10,226 bases of DNA. It comes from Deltaproteobacteria bacterium RBG_16_54_11 (lineage in GTDB: Bacteria > Desulfobacterota > B13-G15 > RBG-16-54-18). The notes beneath the pieces were generated by a model. That model worked only from the letters and a program-made list of their open reading frames with translations. It was not told the origin of the DNA and did not search any database. Position numbers and translations under genes: made by a program. The stretch covers positions 1 through 10,226 of the forward strand of contig MGQS01000105.1 in assembly GCA_001797905.1 (NCBI GenBank), in the 5' to 3' direction. Shown here piece by piece: positions 5,050 through 10,226 of the stretch. The number at the start of each line of letters is the position of its first letter. Within the stretch, counting starts at the first letter, position 1.

Positions 5050-6534
5050 ATGAAGCTCAAAAACGGCGCAGAATATATGGAAAGCCTGCGAAAGATCAAA
5101 CCCAGGATTTATTACAAGGGGAAGAAGATCGAGGATGTCACCAGGCATCCGGCCACGGCGCCGCACGTTCGCGCAGCGGCCATGACGTATGCCTTGGCCG
5201 CCAGCAAGGAGTATCGCGATTTGGCAACCGCTACGTCCCACCTGACCGGTCATACCATCAGCCGATTTACCCACGTTCATCAGAACGTCGAAGATCTGAT
5301 CAAAAAGATCAAACTCCTGAGGGTCCTCGGTCAGAAGACCGGTTCATGCTTTCAACGGTGCGTCGGCCTCGACGGCATCAATGCCACCTATTCCGTCTGC
5401 TATGAAATTGATGAAAAGTACGGGACCGACTACTTTGAGCGCTTCAAAAAATGGCTCATCTATATTCAGGATGAAAATCTCATGGTGGTCGGGGCTATGA
5501 CCGATCCCAAAGGTGACCGATCGAAGGGTCCGGCGGATCAGCCCGACCCCGATCAGTACGTGCACATTGCAGAGCGCAGGCAGGACGGTCTCGTCATTCG
5601 CGGCGCAAAGCTTCACATGACCGGGGCCGTCAATTCCCATGAGATCCTCGTCATGCCCACCGCGGCGCTGGACGAGCGGTCAAGGGATTACGCTGTTGTC
5701 TGTGCCGTGCCGGTCGATGCCCCGGGGGTGACCATGATTTTTGGGCGGCAGGCCAGCGATGACCGGCGTGACCAAGAAGAACGGATCGATACGGGGAAGC
5801 CCGTGTTCGGCGCCGTGGGCGGAGAGGCCGTGATCGCCTTTGAGGATGTTTTCGTGCCGCAGGAGCGTATCTTCATGAATGGCGAAACGGACCTGACCGG
5901 CACCCTCGTCTACCGGTTTGCAGCGCACCATCGAGCCAATTACGGGGCATGCAAAACCGGACTCATGGACGTCTTGACCGGGGCGGTGAGCTATCTGACC
6001 CAGATTCAGGGCACCGACAAGGGTTCGCACGTCAAAGAAAAAATCACGGAGATGATCCACCTCTGTGAAACCCTCTACAGTTCCTCCATTGCCTGCTCGG
6101 CCGAGGGGTGTCCCACGCCTTCCGGCGCCTACATGGTGGACACCATGCTGGCCAATGTGTGCAAGCAGAACGTCACCCGATTCCATTTCGAGGTGGCGCG
6201 ACTGGCCCTGGACCTTGCCGGCGGGTTTATCGCCACGCTTCCCAGCCAGTATGATCTTGAGAGTGAAGATATCGGGCACCTGGTGCGGAAGTATTTTTCC
6301 GGTGTGGAAGGGATTCCCACGGAGCACCGCATCAAGATCGCCAGGCTTATCGAGGCCATGACAGGCGGCACCGCCCTGGTGGAGTCCATGCACGGGGCAG
6401 GCTCGCCGCAGGCCCAAAGGATCATGATCCTCAGGGAAGGTGAATTGGATAAGAAGATAAAACTTGCCAAGGCCCTGCTGGGGATTCCCGAGGAAGAGAA
6501 AGAGCCGTCTCAAAGAAAGGCCAAGCAGAAATAA
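5050..6534 (+). CDS. 4-hydroxybutyryl-CoA dehydratase / vinylacetyl-CoA delta-isomerase family protein
   Basis: Cytoplasmic FAD- and [4Fe-4S]-containing enzyme of the HpaB/AbfD fold. AbfD dehydrates 4-hydroxybutyryl-CoA to crotonyl-CoA by a ketyl-radical route and isomerises vinylacetyl-CoA. The start at 5050 follows AAGGAG by 6 nt; an in-frame upstream reading to 4891 crosses the promoter. The product is 494 residues; AbfD is about 490. Cluster ligands are present: C100-x3-C104 in CFQRCVGLD, and H294-x6-C301 in HHRANYGACKTG. These match C99, C103, H292 and C299 of the Clostridium enzyme as I recall them. Y298, K302, and T191 in MTGAVNSHE are also kept, as is ESMHGAGSPQAQR near the C-terminus. 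With all ligands present it is a true dehydratase/isomerase rather than a flavin monooxygenase. The exact acyl-CoA substrate is not shown. The amidohydrolase follows after 89 bp. Confidence 0.92.
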   Translation: MKLKNGAEYMESLRKIKPRIYYKGKKIEDVTRHPATAPHVRAAAMTYALAASKEYRDLATATSHLTGHTISRFTHVHQNVEDLIKKIKLLRVLGQKTGSCFQRCVGLDGINATYSVCYEIDEKYGTDYFERFKKWLIYIQDENLMVVGAMTDPKGDRSKGPADQPDPDQYVHIAERRQDGLVIRGAKLHMTGAVNSHEILVMPTAALDERSRDYAVVCAVPVDAPGVTMIFGRQASDDRRDQEERIDTGKPVFGAVGGEAVIAFEDVFVPQERIFMNGETDLTGTLVYRFAAHHRANYGACKTGLMDVLTGAVSYLTQIQGTDKGSHVKEKITEMIHLCETLYSSSIACSAEGCPTPSGAYMVDTMLANVCKQNVTRFHFEVARLALDLAGGFIATLPSQYDLESEDIGHLVRKYFSGVEGIPTEHRIKIARLIEAMTGGTALVESMHGAGSPQAQRIMILREGELDKKIKLAKALLGIPEEEKEPSQRKAKQK

Positions 6535-6623
6535 GGGTTTCTCCGAGACGTTATAGGGACACGTGGCGGGCTGATACTATACGAACTGGACGAAGGTCAT
6601 TGGGCGCCGAATAAGGAGAAGAG

Positions 6624-7550
6624 ATGATCATCGATATCCACTACCATTTGATGCCCGCGGTTACGGAGGAGATGGCGGCGCGTTTTGCGAAACATGTCGT
6701 CCGGGCGGCCGAGATCATGGGGAAGACCGTCTCCTTCGAGGCGATCGTACAGAAGGCCCTGGAGACCTGGGCAGATCCGACGGGTGAGCGTCTGATCGCC
6801 CTGATGGATGAGGCGGGGATCGATGTGACGGTGATCTGCATGGTAGATAACGCCGGTGTCCCGCACCTGACGCAGGAAAGGATTCAGAAGGCGAATGGGA
6901 TCGTTGCCGATGTCGCCCGGAGATACCCCGATCGTGTCATGGCCCTGGCCGGGGTGGACCCGAGGAGGCCCGAGGCACCGGACATGCTCAGGCGCTGTTT
7001 TGAGGAGTTCGGCGTCAAGGGGCTCAAATACCACCCTGATTACGGCTATGACCCGTGCGGCCCTGAATCGTATAAGCTCCTCGAGGTGCTGGCAGAGCAC
7101 GGAGGCATCCTCCTGACGCACACCGGGCCGCTCATGCCCCCCTCGCGGTGTAGATTCGCGGATCCCCGTTTGCTCGCCGATTTGGCGGTTGATTTTCCGG
7201 AGCTCAAGGTCATTGCCGCCCACATGGGCGCCGTAGATTGGCGGTCATGGGCCAACCTTGCGCTCCACCAGCCCAATCTTTACGGCGATCTGGCCATGTG
7301 GGACGCCCATGCCTTTGGCCACTATGAGCTCTTCTGCCGCGAGTTGCGCGATATCATCGATTATGCCGGTGTGACCAAGGTCCTGTTCGGCACGGACAAC
7401 CCTCTCTTCAACACCGTCGAGCCCACCAGGAACTGGATACACTTGCTCAGGGGACTGCCTGCCAATGCCCCGGATGGCATCAAATTCACCGAGGAGGAAG
7501 TAGCGGCCATGCTGGGCGGCAACGCCGCCTCTATCCTGGGATTGGAGTGA
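6624..7550 (+). CDS. Amidohydrolase-family (ACMSD-like, amidohydro_2) metal-dependent hydrolase or decarboxylase
   Basis: TIM-barrel metalloenzyme of 308 residues. The start ATG at 6624 has AAGGAG about 8 nt upstream. Metal and catalytic positions expected for the family are present: H6-x-H8 (MIIDIHYH) on strand 1, K135 in GVKGLKYHP, H166 in LLTHTGP, H200 in VIAAHMG, and D258 in LFGTDNPLF. The pattern matches amidohydro_2 members such as ACMSD and resorcylate decarboxylases, which take one metal ion. It ends NAASILGLE, the usual family C-terminus, at TGA 7548-7550. It follows the dehydratase/isomerase by 89 bp on the same strand and may be co-transcribed, since no terminator is visible between them; it may act on a carboxylated or cyclic intermediate, which is inference. 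No signal peptide. Confidence 0.88.
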   Translation: MIIDIHYHLMPAVTEEMAARFAKHVVRAAEIMGKTVSFEAIVQKALETWADPTGERLIALMDEAGIDVTVICMVDNAGVPHLTQERIQKANGIVADVARRYPDRVMALAGVDPRRPEAPDMLRRCFEEFGVKGLKYHPDYGYDPCGPESYKLLEVLAEHGGILLTHTGPLMPPSRCRFADPRLLADLAVDFPELKVIAAHMGAVDWRSWANLALHQPNLYGDLAMWDAHAFGHYELFCRELRDIIDYAGVTKVLFGTDNPLFNTVEPTRNWIHLLRGLPANAPDGIKFTEEEVAAMLGGNAASILGLE

Positions 7551-7633
7551 TGGATGACTCAGCTTGTCTTTGGAAAGGACGATTCAGCAGGATGCTTTTG
7601 GCTGCCGGACTTGGCCGCTCCCCCGCAGGCCTG

Positions 7634-9103
7634 CTATTCTTGGGAGACGGCAGAAAGGATCTTGTCCCGCAACTGCGTGTATTGAAACGCCGCCTGAATA
7701 ACCCGGACTGCCCTCTGTGGTCCTTGGAAAATCGGTATTCCTCGCTCGACGAGTCTTCGCACTAACTTATCATATATACTCTGGAAGGTATAGCCGACAA
7801 AGGGTTTATGGCCTGTTTCAACCAAGTTGATGATGGCCTCGCACTGCGCATCCAAAAGCTCAGGGGCCAGTGCTGCAATCTCGTCCGACGGGACACCCAT
7901 GTGCTTCAGCATGCGTTCGAGCGTCCGGTTGGGCATCGAAAAATAATAGAGCAGCACATCTGCGTTTTTCTCCTCCAGCAACACCTCCGGGATCGTTGAG
8001 AAGTAGTCCATCAAGTTCTTGCCAAAGGTGAAATCCACGGGGTTGCCTATGCTCGCTGTATGGGGGATCAAAGGGCTTAGCTTCTTGATTGTTTCCGATG
8101 AGAGCGACGGCAGCTCAAGCCCCGACCGTCCGCAGGCATCCGCCGCCTCAGCCCCCGGCCCCCCGGAATGGGTCTGGATCACCACCCGTCTGCCTGCGTC
8201 CCCGTGCAGGGAGCCCAACATCCAGCAGATATCGAACAGCTCAATGATCGATTGTGCCCGGATGATCCCGCTCTGGCGGAACATACCGTCATAGAGCCTA
8301 TCCGGCCCTGCCAAGGCGCCGGTGTGGGAAAGGCCTGCCCGTCTGCCCGTTTCCGAACCTCCGACATAGTGGGCCACGATGGGCTTCTTCGGAACGATGG
8401 ATCTCGCCGTTTCCACAAACGCCCTGCCCCTGCGGATACCCTCGATATAGAGGGCGATAACCTTCGTATCGGGGCAGGCGCTCAGGTATTCCAGACAGTC
8501 GACGATATCGATGTTGGCTTCATTTCCCACGCTAAACGCCGTGCTGAATCCCAGGGCATGACGGGAGAGATAGTTGAACATCTGGGTCACAAAGCTCCCG
8601 CTCTGGGAAGCCATGCCGATGAATCCCGGAGCGCCTTCGTACGTCATGAAGGTCGTGTTCAGCTTGTGGCGGGGGGTGGTCACGCCGATACAGTTCGGGC
8701 CCAAAAAGCGGATGCCATGTTTATTGGCCACAGCGACCAGCTCTTTTTCAAGGGTTACCCCTTCATTGCCTACTTCTTTAAAACCGCCCGAGATCACGAT
8801 GGCATGTTTGATGCCCTTTCTGCCGCATGCGTCCATCGTCTCAGACACGATGCGCGTCGGGAGGACGATCAGCGCCACATCGGGCACGGTGGGCAGATCG
8901 AGGACGCTTCGGTAGGCCTTGAGATTCAGCACCTGATCCTCTTGGGGGTGAATGGGATAGATCTCACCTTCGAAGCCCAGATCCAGAATCGAGCCGAGGA
9001 GCCCGGTGCCCATGGTAGTGACCTTATTGGAGGCCCCGAAGATGGCGATGCTCTTCGGGTTGGCAATAGGATAGAGGGGGCTGTCTTTGATCGATTCGAT
9101 CAT
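7634..9103 (-). CDS. Acyl-CoA synthetase (ADP-forming), alpha-type subunit
   Basis: NDP-forming acyl-CoA ligase subunit that converts acyl-CoA + ADP + Pi to acid + CoA + ATP through a phosphohistidine. The 489-residue product has a Rossmann-type CoA-binding domain at about 1-145 (SIAIFGASNKVTTMG, then GIRFLGPNCIGV), a flavodoxin-like ligase domain at 150-290 with ASQSGSFV, E221 in YIEGI and the phospho-His loop RAGLSHTGALAG (H260), and a further ligase-CoA domain from about 305 (VVIQTHSGGPGAEAADACGRSGLELP) to 460. Known alpha subunits are about 460 residues, so this is full length. The start ATG at 9101-9103 overlaps the beta stop in ATGA, implying translational coupling. The gene converges with the amidohydrolase (83-bp gap, no clear terminator). 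The acid substrate cannot be read from sequence. Confidence 0.92.
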   Translation of the reverse strand: MIESIKDSPLYPIANPKSIAIFGASNKVTTMGTGLLGSILDLGFEGEIYPIHPQEDQVLNLKAYRSVLDLPTVPDVALIVLPTRIVSETMDACGRKGIKHAIVISGGFKEVGNEGVTLEKELVAVANKHGIRFLGPNCIGVTTPRHKLNTTFMTYEGAPGFIGMASQSGSFVTQMFNYLSRHALGFSTAFSVGNEANIDIVDCLEYLSACPDTKVIALYIEGIRRGRAFVETARSIVPKKPIVAHYVGGSETGRRAGLSHTGALAGPDRLYDGMFRQSGIIRAQSIIELFDICWMLGSLHGDAGRRVVIQTHSGGPGAEAADACGRSGLELPSLSSETIKKLSPLIPHTASIGNPVDFTFGKNLMDYFSTIPEVLLEEKNADVLLYYFSMPNRTLERMLKHMGVPSDEIAALAPELLDAQCEAIINLVETGHKPFVGYTFQSIYDKLVRRLVERGIPIFQGPQRAVRVIQAAFQYTQLRDKILSAVSQE

Positions 9104-9798
9104 TTCAGCACCACGAGCGCGTCAACGGCCTTCACGCGACCTTCCGGCATGATGATCAGGGGATTGATATCGAGCTCCGATACCGCTTCCAGTTCCAATC
9201 CGATCTGCCCGACCGCTATGAGCGCGCGGCAGAGGGTGTCCATGTCAACGGGCTTCTGGCCGCGGAAGGCGCCGAGGATCTTTTTGAAACGCAGTTCTTC
9301 AGTCATATCATTTGCCTCGGTCATATCAAAGGGAGCCATGCGGAAGACGGTATCCTGAAATACCTCGGTCATTGTTCCGCCTATTCCCAGCATGACGCAC
9401 GGGCCGAACTGCGGATCGCGGGTCAAGCCGATCACCAGTTCGCGTTGTCCCGGCACCATTTCCTGAACCAGCACCCCGTCAAGCTCCAGCTCGACGCTCC
9501 CGACAATGCGTCCGTAGGCTTCACGGACATCCCCTTCGCTCCTGAGGTTCAGCTCAATAGATCCATGCTCGCTTTTGTGCATGAGTTCGGGGGAAGATGC
9601 CTTGAGCACCACCGGGAACCCTATCTCTGCTGCGGCAGATACCGCTTCGCCGGCGCTGCGTGACAGTTGTTCTCTCGTGACGGGGATGCCGTAGAGGCTG
9701 AGGAGCTTTTTGGACTCGTATTCGGAAAGGGCCCGTTGTTCCCTCTTGAGGGCAGACCGTATCAGATCATCCGCTTGCTTGTCTTTTTTTAAGGTCAT
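9100..9798 (-). CDS. Acyl-CoA synthetase (ADP-forming), beta-type subunit (ATP-grasp)
   Basis: The ATP-grasp partner of the alpha subunit; it binds the nucleotide and passes phosphate between the histidines. From ATG 9798 it has 232 residues, the usual length. Visible features are K66 in FPVVLKASSP, H74-K75-S76 in LMHKSEHGS (the site of the beta phospho-histidine in archaeal ACD, as I recall), E113 in VQEMVPGQRE, the glycine-rich PCVMLGIGGTMTEVF, and the metal-binding D210-x-N212 in ELDINPL. The residues after HKS are E-H-G-S rather than the more usual D-V-G-G, a small deviation. A TTG at 9825 is an alternative start that would lie inside the upstream inverted repeat. The Shine-Dalgarno before 9798 is weak. 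Beta precedes alpha and overlaps it by 4 nt. Confidence 0.9.
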   Translation of the reverse strand: MTLKKDKQADDLIRSALKREQRALSEYESKKLLSLYGIPVTREQLSRSAGEAVSAAAEIGFPVVLKASSPELMHKSEHGSIELNLRSEGDVREAYGRIVGSVELELDGVLVQEMVPGQRELVIGLTRDPQFGPCVMLGIGGTMTEVFQDTVFRMAPFDMTEANDMTEELRFKKILGAFRGQKPVDMDTLCRALIAVGQIGLELEAVSELDINPLIIMPEGRVKAVDALVVLK

Positions 9799-9808
9799 GG
9801 CTTTTGAT

Positions 9809-9851
9809 CCGTTCGGCGGCGTCAAGGCTTCGGCGTGAGCTCAGCCGAACG
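9809..9851. repeat. Inverted repeat upstream of the beta subunit
   Basis: CGTTCGGC (9810-9817) and GCCGAACG (9844-9851) can form a hairpin just 5' of the beta start on its mRNA. It could affect ribosome access or be a leftover of the repeat region that follows. Confidence 0.5.
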
Positions 9852-9853
9852 CT

Positions 9854-9869
9854 CCGCCTTCAAAGGCGG
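9854..9869. repeat. Small perfect hairpin
   Basis: CCGCCT-TCAA-AGGCGG is a 6-bp stem with a tetraloop, lying between two larger inverted repeats. Confidence 0.5.
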
Positions 9870-9890
9870 GGCAAAGAAGCGCCGCTCAGG

Positions 9891-9968
9891 GTCAACCCCG
9901 AGCCCCTCGGCCTGATCTTGGGTCAAAGACAAGCCCTGGCCTTCAGGTCGGGGAGTCGAAGGGTTGAC
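9891..9968. repeat. Long imperfect palindrome in the region upstream of the acyl-CoA synthetase operon
   Basis: GTCAACCC (9891-9898) pairs with GGGTTGAC (9961-9968), then CGA with TCG (with an AA bulge), then CCCCTCGGCCTGA with TCAGGTCGGGGAG with few mismatches. Arms are about 25 bp around a loop of about 27 nt. It resembles interspersed, REP-like hairpin repeats of intergenic regions. On the minus strand it reads into the NPSTPRPEGQGL type of false reading frame such repeats often give. Confidence 0.6.
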
Positions 9969-9991
9969 ATTGTGTAATATCACGATTAACG

Positions 9992-10019
9992 AATGTAACC
10001 TTATTGTCTGAAAAATCAA
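9992..10019 (-). promoter_or_regulatory. Possible promoter of the beta-alpha operon
   Basis: On the minus strand TTGATT (10019-10014), 16 bp, TACATT (9997-9992). Match quality is modest. The transcript would contain the palindromes at 9809-9968 in its leader. Confidence 0.3.
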
Positions 10020-10020
10020 A

Positions 10021-10049
10021 TGGTCCTGCTCCTTGAAGGAGGAGGGCCA
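10021..10049 (-). terminator. Hairpin with T-rich tail on the minus strand
   Basis: TGGTCCTGCTCC-TTGAA-GGAGGAGGGCCA forms a 12-bp stem with one G-G mismatch. Read on the minus strand it is followed by TTTGATTTTT, so it may end a transcript entering from the right of the window. It could equally be the terminal hairpin of an IS200/IS605-type element. Confidence 0.45.
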
Positions 10050-10226
10050 CTGCTACCTTTTAACGGCTGCGCGAGATTGGACGGCCGAGATTTACAACTC
10101 CCTCTCGATAGAGGCTTCCGCGCCCTGCCCGCCGCCGCAGTCGTCGGGCAGGGCATAACGTCCACCATTGAGTTTCGACGTCCGGGCCCTTGTGGCTTCC
10201 AGGGGCTGGCCTATGGCCAACCCCCC
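10050..10226. other. Structured region without a recognised gene at the window edge
   Basis: Several hairpins follow closely: CCTCT-CGAT-AGAGG (10101-10114), GCCCTGCCCG/CGGGCAGGGC (10122-10131 with 10145-10154), and GGGG-C-TGGCC-TAT-GGCCA-A-CCCC (10202-10224). On the minus strand one frame is open for about 43 codons, ending LPDDCGGGQGAEASIEREL at a TAA. That could be the last part of a gene lying to the right. A structured non-coding RNA, or the overlap of a tnpB end with its guide RNA, is possible. Nothing here allows a firm call. Confidence 0.3.

Noticed and set aside
7548..7597. TGA at the end of the amidohydrolase as a third selenocysteine codon
   Set aside because: The protein already ends in NAASILGLE, the normal family C-terminus. 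The read-through (WMTQLVFGKDD...) has no family resemblance.
8168..9358. A 396-codon plus-strand reading frame opposite the acyl-CoA synthetase
   Set aside because: It is the antisense shadow of two well-supported genes (alpha and beta), with no domain pattern or ribosome site of its own.
10040..10055. Cobalamin riboswitch, from GGGCCACTG
   Set aside because: Only the short GCCACTG matches. The other conserved riboswitch boxes are absent, and the bases belong to the hairpin at 10021-10049.
1..10226. CRISPR arrays or tandem repeats
   Set aside because: No regularly spaced direct repeats were seen on either strand; the repeats found are inverted repeats and terminators.

Overview
The window reads as chromosomal DNA from an anaerobic, selenocysteine-using bacterium. 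Uncultured Desulfobacterota (the former Deltaproteobacteria, for example Syntrophobacterales relatives) is the best guess. The evidence is gene content rather than a marker gene: a 4-hydroxybutyryl-CoA dehydratase-type [4Fe-4S] flavoprotein, an ADP-forming acyl-CoA synthetase in two subunits, a rubrerythrin domain, a DksA-type zinc-finger protein, and two envelope redox proteins whose catalytic cysteine is encoded by TGA. TGA is an ordinary stop for at least three other genes here (2293-2295, 7548-7550, 9100-9102), so the genetic code as a whole is not altered.

Layout. 1-45 is the tail of an unknown upstream gene. 60-660 is a HAD-family hydrolase broken by a +1 frameshift. 708-1118 (minus) is a secreted or membrane-anchored single-domain rhodanese with an in-frame TGA at its catalytic position (Sec95). 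1119-1553 is a divergent promoter region that also holds a vestigial start of a TIM-barrel hydrolase. 1554-1916 is a DksA/TraR-type regulator. 2029-2116 is tRNA-Leu(UAA), followed by a trailer and a terminator. 2293-3159 (minus) is a rubrerythrin domain fused to a hotdog acyl-CoA thioesterase. 3434-3820 is a small exported protein. 4000-4866 (minus) is a secreted DsbA-like protein with a U-P-Y-C active site (Sec141), normally split in two by its TGA. 5050-6534 is the dehydratase/isomerase and 6624-7550 an amidohydrolase, on the same strand. 7634-9798 (minus) is the beta-alpha pair of the ADP-forming acyl-CoA synthetase with a 4-nt overlap. 9809-10226 is non-coding, rich in inverted repeats, and may include one end of an IS200/IS605-like element.

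The most notable result is the pair of selenoproteins. In both, the reading frame continues past TGA with family-correct sequence and no further stop until the natural end. The TGA sits exactly on the catalytic Cys column, and a SECIS-like hairpin lies at the right distance (GGCAC-type stem with loop CGGGU; UCCAGC-type stem with loop AGGU). Conventional gene calling would report both as truncated or split. The right half appears to serve CoA-thioester metabolism: the dehydratase/isomerase interconverts hydroxyacyl- and enoyl-CoA, the ADP-forming synthetase links acyl-CoA to ATP, and the thioesterase fusion at 2293-3159 may hydrolyse acyl-CoAs. The common pathway is inference.
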